The position numbers and the translations under genes are program-made. Positions 1 to 8,026 of a DNA stretch of 64,000 nucleotides are shown here, in pieces. The notes beneath the pieces were generated by a model that worked only from the letters and a program-made list of their open reading frames with translations, had not been told where the DNA came from and made no database searches. This stretch comes from Paraconexibacter algicola (lineage in GTDB: Bacteria > Actinomycetota > Thermoleophilia > Solirubrobacterales > Solirubrobacteraceae): assembly GCF_003044185.1 (NCBI RefSeq), contig NZ_PYYB01000001.1, positions 558,001 to 622,000 on the forward strand. Reading direction: 5' to 3'. How positions within the stretch are numbered: position 1 is the first letter of the stretch; every line of letters begins with the position of its first letter.

Positions 1-1492
1 GGACCTGCGCATCCGCAAGGGCGTGCGCCGCAACCGCGTCACGCTCGCGGTCGCGACCCCGCGCCCGTCGTCGCTGGACCCCAACGCCGCGCTGTCCGTG
101 CGCTACGCGCCCGGCGGCGAGGCCGCGTTCGTCACCGCCCTCTCGGCCGCGCTGTTCGGCGGCGAGGTCGACGGTCCCGCCCGCGCGGCGGGCGCCGACG
201 CCGACGCCGTCCGCTCCCTGGCCGAGCTGCTGCGCACCGGTGGTGCGGAGAACAGCGCCGGGGACGTCGTGGTCCTGTACGGGCAGCGGCTGCTCGCCGC
301 CGGTCCCGGGGTCGCCCCCGCGCTGCTGAAGATCGCGGGCGGCCTGAACATCGTCGGTCGCGACGGCGCCGGCCTGCTGGCCGTGCCGCAGGACGCCAAC
401 GGCCGCGGCATCGCCGAGGCCGGTGCGCTGGCGGGCCGTGGCCCGGGCTACACGCCCGCGGGCGACGGCGCGCTCGACGCCGCCGGGATCGCGCAGGCGC
501 TGCGCGACGGCGACCTGACCGCCGTGCTGCTCGTCGGCACCGACCCGCTGCGCGACGCCGACGACGCCGCCGGCTGGGACCAGGCGCTCGAGAAGGCCTC
601 GATGGTGGTCGCGCACGCCAAGTACCTCACCGCCGGCATCGCCGAGCACGCCAACGTCGTCTTCCCCGCCGAGAGCTACGCGGAGAAGGAGGGCACCGTC
701 ACCCACCCGGACGGTCGCATCCAGCGGCTGCGTCCCGCGATCGGCCGCCAGGGCCAGATCCGGCCGGGCTGGCAGGTGCTCGACGACCTCGCCGGGCGCG
801 TCGGGCTCGACCTCGGCGTCCTCACCGGCGCGATGGCGACCACGCAGCTCGTCGAGGCGGTCCCGTTCTACGCGGGCGTCACCCTCGACGCCCTCGGCGG
901 CACCGGCCTGCGCTGGCCCGCGACCGACCCGGGCGTGCAGGCGTTCCCCGAGCCGCCCGAGCTCGCGGCGCCCACGGGCGACCTGCCGACGCTCGCGTCC
1001 CCCAACGGGCGCCTGCGCCTCGGCACGTACCGCTCGATCTGGGCGTCCCCCGAGGTCGAGGTCAGCCCCGCGCTGAAGTTCCTGACGCCCAAGCAGCAGG
1101 TCGAGATCTCCCCGGCGGACGCCGAGCACCTCGGCCTGCGCCACGGGCAGCGCGTCACCGTCGGCGAGGGCCGCGCCCAGGTCGCCGCCACCGTGCACCT
1201 GCGCGGGACCGCGCCGCAGGGCAGCATCTTCCTGCAGACCGGCATCGCCGACGGCTCCGCGAACCTGCTCGAGGGACCGCTGGTCCCCGTGGAGGCCCGT
1301 GAGCTCGCCGTCGTCGGCGCCCCTGCCGACGAGGCGGTCGCCGCCGCGGACGCCGCCCAGCCCGATCCGGTCGCCCCGGTGCAGCAGGCGCCCGAGGCCA
1401 CCGACGCGCACGAGACGTCCGAGACGGACGCGACCCCGGAGGGCACCGAGCCCTCCCCGACCGAGGGCGCAGGCCCGGAGGACCAGGCCTGA
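1..1492 (+). CDS. nuoG: NADH-quinone oxidoreductase subunit G (5'-truncated by window edge)
   Basis: C-terminal part of the large molybdopterin-oxidoreductase-like subunit of the peripheral arm of complex I. The reading frame is open from base 2, so the true start lies upstream. Visible family sequence includes the stretch around VVFPAESYAEKEGTVTHPDG and the following GRIQRLRPA, typical of NuoG. Near the end is a small beta-rich domain (LRHGQRVTVGEG) like the C-terminal dinucleotide-binding fold of the family. The last 60 or so residues are an Ala/Pro/Glu/Asp-rich tail of low complexity, longer than in many NuoG proteins. The stop overlaps the nuoH ATG by one base (TGATG), indicating translational coupling. 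Confidence 0.93.
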   Translation, partial: DLRIRKGVRRNRVTLAVATPRPSSLDPNAALSVRYAPGGEAAFVTALSAALFGGEVDGPARAAGADADAVRSLAELLRTGGAENSAGDVVVLYGQRLLAAGPGVAPALLKIAGGLNIVGRDGAGLLAVPQDANGRGIAEAGALAGRGPGYTPAGDGALDAAGIAQALRDGDLTAVLLVGTDPLRDADDAAGWDQALEKASMVVAHAKYLTAGIAEHANVVFPAESYAEKEGTVTHPDGRIQRLRPAIGRQGQIRPGWQVLDDLAGRVGLDLGVLTGAMATTQLVEAVPFYAGVTLDALGGTGLRWPATDPGVQAFPEPPELAAPTGDLPTLASPNGRLRLGTYRSIWASPEVEVSPALKFLTPKQQVEISPADAEHLGLRHGQRVTVGEGRAQVAATVHLRGTAPQGSIFLQTGIADGSANLLEGPLVPVEARELAVVGAPADEAVAAADAAQPDPVAPVQQAPEATDAHETSETDATPEGTEPSPTEGAGPEDQA

Positions 1493-2511
1493 TGCTCGCC
1501 GTCGTCGACTACTACGAGCCGTGGTGGATCCAGATCCTGAAGTCGATCGTGATCTTCGCGGTCGGCCTGCAGATCGTCCCCATCGTGCTCGTGGTCGAGC
1601 GCAAGCTCCTGGGCCGCTTCCAGCACCGCTACGGCCCCAACCGCGTCGGGCCGTTCGGCCTGCTGCAGCCGCTGGCGGACATCATCAAGCTCGCCACGAA
1701 GGAGGCCTTCCGCCCGAAGACCTCGATCGGCTGGCTGTTCCGGATCGCGCCGATCATCTCGATCATGACCGCGGTCGCCGCGTTCAGCGTCATCCCGTTC
1801 GGGGACACCGTCGACATCTTCGGCACCCAGGTCGGGCTCTACGGCGTCGACGTCGGGATCGGGCCGCTCTACCTCTTCGCGTTCGGCGCGGTCGCCTTCT
1901 ACGGGATCATGCTCGGCGGCTGGGCGTCCGGCTCGAAGTACTCGTTCCTCGGCTCGATGCGCGCCGCCGCGCAGCTCATCTCCTACGAGGTGGCGCAGGG
2001 CCTCGCGCTCGTCGGCGTCGTCATCACCGCCGGCACGCTGTCGCTGACGGAGATCGTCAACGCGCAGGCGGGCATGTGGTACTTCATCCCGCAGTTCGCG
2101 GGCTTCCTGATCTTCCTCACCGCGTCGTTCGCGGAGACGAACCGCGCGCCGTTCGACCTCGTCGAGGCGGACGCCGAGCTCGTCGGCGGCTACAACACGG
2201 AGTACGGCGGCGGCGGGTTCGCCTCGTACTTCTTCGCCGAGTACCTGAACATCCTCGTGGTCTCCGGCATCACCGTGACCTGCTTCCTCGGCGGCTGGAT
2301 GCTGCCGTTCGGCATCGACCCGCCCACCTGGGTCGACCCGTTCGTGGTCCTCGCGAAGATGTCGATCTTCGTCTTCCTCTTCGTCTGGATCCGCGCCACG
2401 CTCCCGCGTCTGCGCTACGACCAGCTGATGAGCTTCGGCTGGAAGGTCCTGCTGCCGCTGGCCACCCTCAACACGCTCGTCACGGCGATCCTCGTCGTGG
2501 CCACGAACTAG
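1492..2511 (+). CDS. nuoH: NADH-quinone oxidoreductase subunit H
   Basis: Membrane subunit that joins the peripheral arm to the membrane arm and helps form the quinone site. The 339-residue length is normal. Recognisable family stretches are [20 protein letters not shown] near residue 30, SYEVAQG mid-protein and [20 protein letters not shown] near residue 210, all signature NuoH sequence. It is strongly hydrophobic with about eight or nine membrane segments. The ATG overlaps the nuoG stop by one base, and the next gene nuoI begins 16 bases after its stop. Confidence 0.97.
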   Translation: MLAVVDYYEPWWIQILKSIVIFAVGLQIVPIVLVVERKLLGRFQHRYGPNRVGPFGLLQPLADIIKLATKEAFRPKTSIGWLFRIAPIISIMTAVAAFSVIPFGDTVDIFGTQVGLYGVDVGIGPLYLFAFGAVAFYGIMLGGWASGSKYSFLGSMRAAAQLISYEVAQGLALVGVVITAGTLSLTEIVNAQAGMWYFIPQFAGFLIFLTASFAETNRAPFDLVEADAELVGGYNTEYGGGGFASYFFAEYLNILVVSGITVTCFLGGWMLPFGIDPPTWVDPFVVLAKMSIFVFLFVWIRATLPRLRYDQLMSFGWKVLLPLATLNTLVTAILVVATN

Positions 2512-2527
2512 TCGGAGCTGGTCTGAC

Positions 2528-3067
2528 ATGCCGATCGAATGGAACCCGGGCGACGACGCGGTCGCCGTCCAGCGCGGGCCGCAGCCCGGCGGGGCCGGGG
2601 GCGCCTACCGCGTCTTCGGTGAGACGTTGCGCGGCCTGAAGACGACGTTCTCGCGCGTCGTCGAGGGCGTCAACACGATCTCCTACCCGGAGGAGAAGGT
2701 CCCGGTCTACCCGCGCTTCCGCGGCCGGCACCGGCTTCACCGCTTCGAGGACACGGGCCTGGAGAAGTGCGTCGGCTGCTCGCTGTGCGCGGCCGCCTGC
2801 CCCTCGGACTGCATCCGCGTCGTCGCGGCGGAGAACACGCCGGAGCACCGCGTGTCCGCCGGCGAGCGCTACGCCGCCGTCTACGAGATCAACCTGTCGC
2901 GCTGCATCTTCTGCGGCTACTGCGAGGTCGCGTGCCCGTTCGACGCGATCACGATGGGCCACGACTACGAGATGAGCGACTACAACCGCTCCGATCTCAT
3001 CTTCACGAAGGAGATGCTCCTCCAGGAGCCGATGGAGCGCACGCCGCTCCGCGCGCAGGGTGAGTGA
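2528..3067 (+). CDS. nuoI: NADH-quinone oxidoreductase subunit I (2x[4Fe-4S] ferredoxin)
   Basis: Peripheral-arm subunit carrying clusters N6a and N6b, which pass electrons to N2 in NuoB. Two complete CxxCxxCxxxCP ferredoxin motifs are visible: [15 protein letters not shown] around residues 81-95 and [15 protein letters not shown] around residues 126-140. The N-terminal segment with [17 protein letters not shown] is typical of the family. It has 179 residues. Its last eight bases overlap the start of the following small membrane-protein gene. In standard nuo operons nuoJ would follow here; instead nuoJ lies about 4 kb further on. Confidence 0.97.
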   Translation: MPIEWNPGDDAVAVQRGPQPGGAGGAYRVFGETLRGLKTTFSRVVEGVNTISYPEEKVPVYPRFRGRHRLHRFEDTGLEKCVGCSLCAAACPSDCIRVVAAENTPEHRVSAGERYAAVYEINLSRCIFCGYCEVACPFDAITMGHDYEMSDYNRSDLIFTKEMLLQEPMERTPLRAQGE

Positions 3068-3632
3068 CGAGGCGGCGCGGGCCTTCGGCGCCCCGCCGCC
3101 GGCCCGTCCCGCCTCCCGGGCCGGCTACTGGGTCGGCGGGCTGCTCATCGGCCTCGGCGTCCTCGCCGCGGTCCTGTGGGCGGTCTGGGGGTTCGCGCGG
3201 TTCGGCGACGCGATCGACGACCTCGCGCGCGTGCCGGTCGGTGACGGCGGCGTCGTCGAGCTTTCGGCGGGCCGCAAGGCGATCTACTACGAGCGGTTCG
3301 ACGCGCAGGACCGCGTGCCCGCGCTGCGGATCGCGATCCGCCCGGTCGGCGGCCGGCCGCTGAAGATCGAGGACCACTCGGGCTCGGTGAGCTACGCGCT
3401 CAGCGGGCACACCGGCCAGTCGGTGGCGAGCGTTCGGATCCCGCGCGACGGGCGCTACGCGCTGACCGCGCGGGCGACCGATCCGGCGGTGACCGACGCC
3501 GAGCTCGCGATCGGCAAGGGCCTGGGCAACCGGATCGTGCGGATCATCGTCGGGGCGATCCTGCTCGTGATCGTCGGGGTCGTCGCGGGCACGGTGCTGA
3601 TCGTGGTGACGCAGCGCCGCCGCGCCGCCTAG
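3060..3632 (+). CDS. Two-TM hypothetical protein hitchhiking in the nuo operon
   Basis: Function not recognised. The GTG start at 3060 overlaps nuoI by eight bases, so it should be co-translated with the first nuo block. The 190-residue protein has a Pro/Ala-rich N-terminus, one membrane segment near residues 22-48, a beta-rich region of about 90 residues with alternating hydrophobics (for example [20 protein letters not shown]), a second membrane segment near residues 160-185, and a basic end QRRRAA. The beta-rich part probably lies outside the membrane between the two helices; this is inference from hydropathy. It meets the downstream gene on the other strand tail to tail, the two stop codons overlapping as CTAG. 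Confidence 0.75.
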   Translation: MSDEAARAFGAPPPARPASRAGYWVGGLLIGLGVLAAVLWAVWGFARFGDAIDDLARVPVGDGGVVELSAGRKAIYYERFDAQDRVPALRIAIRPVGGRPLKIEDHSGSVSYALSGHTGQSVASVRIPRDGRYALTARATDPAVTDAELAIGKGLGNRIVRIIVGAILLVIVGVVAGTVLIVVTQRRRAA

Positions 3633-4969
3633 GGCGCCGCGGGCGCCGAGCGTCCGACGCGGTAGCGGATCCACACCGGGGTCCCGCCGGTGCGGCGGTG
3701 CAGCTCGGCGTTCGCGTTGGCGCTGAGCGGCAGCGCGAACCGGGCGGTCCCGCGGCGCGCCGAGGCGCGGCAGGCGCCCGCCGCCTGCGCGTAGGGGGCC
3801 GCGCGGCGCGTGAGCGTCCAGCGTCCGTCGCGCGCGCACGCGGCGCGGCGACGCTCCGCGCACGGGGCGGCGACCCAGCGGCCGTCGGCGTCGGTGCGGG
3901 CGCAGCCGTCGCGTCGACCGGGCTCGCCGGGCGCCCAGCTCCAGAGCGTCGCGGCGAGGCGCCCGTCGGTCGGCGTCAGCTGGTCGAGGCCCAGGAGCGT
4001 CACGCCGCACGCGGTCATCGCCCGGACCTTCTCGGGGGTCAGGGCGTCGGGGTCCACGCTCGGGGTGGTCGGGTCCACGACGGTCGCCACGAGCGTCGAG
4101 TCCTCGAAGTAGCGGACGATCTTCTGCCCGTAGACGGCGCGCGGGTAGGTCGCGTCGCAGGCCGGGAACGGCCGGTAGCGGGCGGTGCTGCCGCTCTCGA
4201 CGTGGACGCTGCGCCACTCGTGGACCACCGAGCCCCAGCCGGCGGCGCAGTCACCCACGACGACGACCTGGGCGCCGCCCGCGCGGATCGCGCGGCGGGT
4301 CAGGTCGAGCGGCAGCGTGGCGCAGCCCTTCTCGGAGATGCGGGCCGGGTCGGGCCGGTGGATCCGCAGCTGCTCGGTGAGGGTCCGCACCACCCCGGCG
4401 TAGGCCTGCGCGTCCTCGACGTGGTCCTCCAGGTAGAGGAGCAGGACCTCGTCGGGGTTGGTGCGCAGCCACGCCGCCACGGGCGCGAGCACCTCGGCGA
4501 GCCCCGACTCGCTCGTGCAGCCGAGGTGCAGCTCGTCGCGGCCGCGGCCGTGGCAGACCCGCACGCGGCCGCCGACGAGGTGCAGGTCGAGCTCGAGCGA
4601 GCGGACGTCGGCGTCGAGCTGCTGCACGAGCGTCATGCGCTGGTTGCTGTCGGCGTGGCTGAGCGTGAGGCCCGCCGCGACCGCGTTGAACGAGTTGTGC
4701 GTGCCGACGAACGTGGCCTCGCGCAGCGGCAGCCGATCGCCCAGGCGCGACTGGAACACGGCCGCGCGGTGCTCCCAGCTCGCCCGGTAGGCGGCGAGGT
4801 CGGGCGCGAAGGCGGAGGCCGCCTCGGCGACCTTCTGCAGCGCGACGCACGGCAGCGCGATCGGGCTGAGCGCCGCGCAGCCGGTCGGCGCGGGCGCCTG
4901 CGCCGGCGCGGTCGCGGGGGCGAGCAGCAGCGCCACCGCCACGACACAGGACGTGAACATCGCTTTCAC
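3629..4969 (-). CDS. Secreted PI-PLC-like phosphodiesterase
   Basis: Secreted protein of the phosphatidylinositol-specific phospholipase C X-domain superfamily, expected to cleave a phosphodiester by acid-base chemistry. Visible motifs are GTHNSF at residues 89-94 (first catalytic His), LELDLH at 125-130 and a CHG motif at 139-141, in the order seen in TIM-barrel PI-PLC-like enzymes. The signal peptide covers about residues 4-24 and ends near APAQA. Start: GTG at 4969; the ATG three codons later is a good alternative. After the barrel comes a Cys/Trp-rich tail (LWSWAPGEPGRRDGC, then DGRW...C) that resembles the end of a C-type-lectin-like fold. The natural substrate is unknown. Confidence 0.82.
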   Translation of the reverse strand: MKAMFTSCVVAVALLLAPATAPAQAPAPTGCAALSPIALPCVALQKVAEAASAFAPDLAAYRASWEHRAAVFQSRLGDRLPLREATFVGTHNSFNAVAAGLTLSHADSNQRMTLVQQLDADVRSLELDLHLVGGRVRVCHGRGRDELHLGCTSESGLAEVLAPVAAWLRTNPDEVLLLYLEDHVEDAQAYAGVVRTLTEQLRIHRPDPARISEKGCATLPLDLTRRAIRAGGAQVVVVGDCAAGWGSVVHEWRSVHVESGSTARYRPFPACDATYPRAVYGQKIVRYFEDSTLVATVVDPTTPSVDPDALTPEKVRAMTACGVTLLGLDQLTPTDGRLAATLWSWAPGEPGRRDGCARTDADGRWVAAPCAERRRAACARDGRWTLTRRAAPYAQAAGACRASARRGTARFALPLSANANAELHRRTGGTPVWIRYRVGRSAPAAP

Positions 4970-5036
4970 ATCGCGACGTTCTCACATCCGGTGCGTCCCG
5001 TGGGCCGGTGGTGCGCCGCGCACCGCCGGCCCACGG

Positions 5037-5294
5037 TCAGGCGAACGCCATCGCCGTTGCGAACGCGGCACACCACGTGAGGATCGCGACGACCACCAGG
5101 CCGAAGCTGCGGTCCGCCCGACCGCTCGTCGCGACCACCAGCGCGAGCCACGCGGTCAGCAGGCCCGCCACCGTCAGCGCCCAGGCGACGCCCTTCGCCG
5201 CCTCCCCCAGGCTCGACCCGTCACCGGTCGCCCACGCGACGAACCCCGCGAAGCCGAGACCGCCGAGCAGGGTCAGCACGGCCAGCGCCCGCAT
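5037..5294 (-). CDS. Small hydrophobic membrane protein
   Basis: An 85-residue protein with three probable membrane segments (about residues 4-22, 33-55 and 63-84) and no recognised family. The ATG overlaps the TGA of the upstream ABC-F gene by one base (TGATG), so the pair forms an operon read right to left. The boundary was set by this coupling, since the reading frame stays open far upstream because of GC-rich codon bias. Function unknown. Confidence 0.7.
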   Translation of the reverse strand: MRALAVLTLLGGLGFAGFVAWATGDGSSLGEAAKGVAWALTVAGLLTAWLALVVATSGRADRSFGLVVVAILTWCAAFATAMAFA

Positions 5295-6916
5295 CAGCGC
5301 GCGCCGACCCCCTGCTCGAGCGCCGCGATCGCCTCGTCGGGCGAGCCGAGCGCGCGGACCCGGCCGTCGTGGCCGAGCAGCCAGAAGCGGTCGAGGCCGC
5401 GCAGGAACGCGCGGTCGTGGGAGACGGCCACGACCGTGCCCTCGAAGCCCTCCAGCGCCTGCTCCAGCGCCGCGCACGAGTCGATGTCGAGGTTGTCGGT
5501 CGGCTCGTCCAGGAGCAGCAGGTTGTGCCCCTCGAGCTCCAGGCAGAGGATCTCCAGGCGCGCCTTCTGGCCGCCGCTGAGGACGTCGTAGGCCCGGTCG
5601 TGCGCGTCGACGAGCCCGTAGCGGGCCAGCGCGCCCATCGCCCGCTGGTGGTCGGCGGTCCGCTCGTGCACGATCTCCAGGCACGTCCGTCCTGCGAAGT
5701 CGGTCCGCGCGTTCAGCTGCGAGAACACCCCGACGGACACGCGCGGGCCCTGCACCAGCGCACCGGAGTGCGGCACGTCCTCGCCCGCGATCAGCCGCAC
5801 GAGATGCGTCTTGCCCGAGCCGTTGGGCCCGATCAGCCCGACCCGCTCGCCGAAGTGGACCTCGTCGGTCAGCGGCCGCATCAGGTCGTCGATCCCCAGC
5901 GCCCGGAGGTCGAGCACGCGCCGCGCGCTGTCGCCGCCGCGCAGCCGCACGGTGATCGCGTGGTCGACCGCGGGCGCGGGCGGCGGCCCCGCGTCGACGA
6001 ACCGCTTCCAGCGGGTCTCGGCGGCGTCCGCCTTCTTCGCGAAGTCGGGGGAGTAGCGGGCGCGCTCCTTGAGGATCCGCACGTAGTCGCGCAGGCGCCG
6101 CTCCTCCTCCTTCCACTGCTTCAGCCGGTCGCCCATGCGCCGACGGCGCGCCTCCCGGGCCTCCGGGTAGGTGCCGTAGGCGTCCCCGTGCACCCAGGCG
6201 CCACCGGCCTCCAGCGTCACGATCGAGTCGACCGCCGCGGAGAGGACCTCGCGGTCGTGGCTGATCATGAGGATCGTCTTGCGGGAGCCGCGCACCGCGG
6301 CCTCCAGCGCGCGCTTGCCCGGGATGTCGAGGAAGTTGTCGGGCTCGTCGAGCAGCACGATCGCCGCGTCGGAGGCGAGCAGCAGGTCGAGCACGAGCCG
6401 CTTGCGCTCGCCGCCGCTCAGCGTCACCGCCGGGCGGTCCCCCACCTCCGACAGGCCCGCGCCGACGACGCGCCGGCAGGCGGCGTCCCACTGCGCCTCG
6501 AGCTCGTAGCCGCCGCCCCGGCCCCAGTCGTCGATCGCCTCGGCGAACGCCATGCCCGCCCGGGCGGCCGCCTCCGGGTCCGGGTCGGTGGTCTCGAGCT
6601 CGTGCTGCGCCATCCGCGTGCCCGCGTCGCGCAGCGGCGCGTCCGCGACCGACAGCAGCAGCTCGCGGACGGTCCGGTCCTCGTCCCCCACCCCGACGTC
6701 CTGGGGCATCATCGCGATCCGCCCACCGGCCGCGACCTCCCCCCCGTCGGCCGCCAGCACGCCCGCGACGACCTTCAGGAGCGTCGTCTTGCCGACCCCG
6801 TTCGCGCCCACCAGCGCGGCGTGCTGACCGGGCTTCAGGCGGAACGAGGCGCCCGAGAACAGGAGGTCTCCCCCCGGGTGGGCGTAGGCGAGATCGGTGA
6901 CGTGGAGGTGTGACAC
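5294..6916 (-). CDS. ABC-F family ATPase (ribosome-acting type)
   Basis: Soluble tandem-ATPase of the ABC-F class, whose members act on the ribosome (translation factors or antibiotic-resistance proteins) rather than as transporters. From the chosen GTG at 6916 the protein is 540 residues, normal for the class. Domain 1 has Walker A GANGVGKT (37-44), signature LSGGERKR and Walker B VLLDEPDNFLD. A charged linker rich in Arg/Lys/Glu follows (around KQWKEEERRLRDYVR). Domain 2 has GPNGSGKT near residue 360, LSGGQKAR and LLLDEPTDNLD. There are no membrane segments. The start was chosen because conserved sequence begins at HVTDLAYAHPGG; upstream codons look non-coding. It is divergent from nuoJ. 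Confidence 0.9.
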   Translation of the reverse strand: MSHLHVTDLAYAHPGGDLLFSGASFRLKPGQHAALVGANGVGKTTLLKVVAGVLAADGGEVAAGGRIAMMPQDVGVGDEDRTVRELLLSVADAPLRDAGTRMAQHELETTDPDPEAAARAGMAFAEAIDDWGRGGGYELEAQWDAACRRVVGAGLSEVGDRPAVTLSGGERKRLVLDLLLASDAAIVLLDEPDNFLDIPGKRALEAAVRGSRKTILMISHDREVLSAAVDSIVTLEAGGAWVHGDAYGTYPEAREARRRRMGDRLKQWKEEERRLRDYVRILKERARYSPDFAKKADAAETRWKRFVDAGPPPAPAVDHAITVRLRGGDSARRVLDLRALGIDDLMRPLTDEVHFGERVGLIGPNGSGKTHLVRLIAGEDVPHSGALVQGPRVSVGVFSQLNARTDFAGRTCLEIVHERTADHQRAMGALARYGLVDAHDRAYDVLSGGQKARLEILCLELEGHNLLLLDEPTDNLDIDSCAALEQALEGFEGTVVAVSHDRAFLRGLDRFWLLGHDGRVRALGSPDEAIAALEQGVGAR

Positions 6917-7006
6917 GGGTCTGGGGATTGTGCCGACTTCGTGACAGGCGCCACAGCCCGCGTGCAACCGTGCGCGACGAAGCCCACGCCGAGGTGCGCG
7001 GACCGA

Positions 7007-7012
7007 TAGATT
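7007..7012 (+). promoter_or_regulatory. -10-like hexamer for the nuoJ block
   Basis: TAGATT lies 10 bases before the nuoJ ATG in the 106-base divergent gap between the ABC-F gene and nuoJ. It fits the TAnnnT leaderless pattern seen at many starts in this window. A promoter is needed here because the genes immediately upstream run on the opposite strand and cannot feed transcription into nuoJ. Confidence 0.45.
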
Positions 7013-7022
7013 CCCGCAGCGG

Positions 7023-7709
7023 ATGGCCGAGGTTCTCTTCTTCATCGCCGCAATCGGCGCCATCGCGGGTGCGATCGGGACGGTCAGTCTGCGCAACCCG
7101 TTCTACAGCGTCCTCGCGCTGGTCTTCCACCTTCTCTCGCTCGCGGCGCTGTTCCTGCTGCTGCGCGCGGAGTTCGTGGCGGCCGCCCAGGTCGTCGTGT
7201 ACGCGGGCGCCGTCATGGTGCTCTACGTCTTCGTCGTCGCCTACGTCGGCGGCACGCAGGAGCAGGTCGGGCCCGCGACGGGCCCCGGCACCCGGGCGTT
7301 CAGCCTCGGGGTCGCGCTGATCCTCTTCATCGAGATCACGATCGCGGTGCTCGGCTCCGGCCTGAAGGCCATCGACGGAGACGGCGCCTCGTTCGAGCCC
7401 GGCTTCGGCAGCCCCGCCGCCATCGGCGAGCTGCTGCTGACCCGCTTCCTCATCGCGTTCGAGCTCGCCTCCTTCCTGCTGCTGATCGCCGCCGTCGGCG
7501 CGGTCACGCTGGCCCGCCGCCGCGGCGGCCTCGGCGAGGACCCCGGGGTCATCACCCCGCTGGACCTCGTCCGGCTCAAGCCGCGCGAGACCGGCACGAT
7601 GGCCGAGGGCGTCGGCAAGCACACCGAGGACGCGGGCGGTGTCGCGCGCGTCATGAGCGGCGCCGGCAGCACCCCGCGGCCCGCCGACGACTCCGGAGAG
7701 GACGCCTGA
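7023..7709 (+). CDS. nuoJ: NADH-quinone oxidoreductase subunit J
   Basis: Membrane-arm subunit of complex I. It has 228 residues with five hydrophobic segments; the conserved NPFYSVLALVFHLLSLAALF and QVVVYAGAVMVLYVFVV stretches are diagnostic. A C-terminal hydrophilic tail of about 65 residues, with Asp/Glu and Gly, extends past the last membrane helix. It is the first gene of the second nuo block and is followed by nuoK after a single base. Confidence 0.96.
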   Translation: MAEVLFFIAAIGAIAGAIGTVSLRNPFYSVLALVFHLLSLAALFLLLRAEFVAAAQVVVYAGAVMVLYVFVVAYVGGTQEQVGPATGPGTRAFSLGVALILFIEITIAVLGSGLKAIDGDGASFEPGFGSPAAIGELLLTRFLIAFELASFLLLIAAVGAVTLARRRGGLGEDPGVITPLDLVRLKPRETGTMAEGVGKHTEDAGGVARVMSGAGSTPRPADDSGEDA

Positions 7710-7710
7710 C

Positions 7711-8010
7711 ATGGCGATCGGCTGGTACCTCGCCGTCAGCGCGCTGATCTTCGCGATCGGCGCGGGTGGCGTGCTCACGCGTCGCAACCCCCTCGTCATC
7801 CTGCTCTGCCTGGAGCTGATGCTCAACGCCGCGAACCTCGCGCTCATCGCCTTCAGCCGCATGCACGGCGACGGCGACGGGCAGATCTTCGCGATCGTCG
7901 TCATGGTCGTCGCCGCGTGCGAGGTCTGCATCGGTCTGGGCGTCATCGTCGCCATGTACCGCCGCCAGCTCCCGATCGACGTCGACGAGCTGCGCGAGCT
8001 TCAGGGCTAG
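7711..8010 (+). CDS. nuoK: NADH-quinone oxidoreductase subunit K
   Basis: A 99-residue MnhC/Mrp-like membrane subunit with three helices. The typical NuoK stretch NPLVILLCLELMLNAANLAL carries the conserved membrane Glu, and a second conserved Glu is in VVAACEVCIGLGV. ATG follows the nuoJ stop by one base; nuoL begins 16 bases after its stop. Confidence 0.97.
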   Translation: MAIGWYLAVSALIFAIGAGGVLTRRNPLVILLCLELMLNAANLALIAFSRMHGDGDGQIFAIVVMVVAACEVCIGLGVIVAMYRRQLPIDVDELRELQG

Positions 8011-8026
8011 GACTCATCGAAAGCGC

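Noticed and set aside
5037-7955. Very long open frame (972 codons) on the minus strand covering the ABC-F gene and nuoJ
   Set aside because: It runs antisense to nuoJ and out of frame with the clear ABC-F sequence. Only its last 85 codons look real, and these are listed as the small membrane protein.
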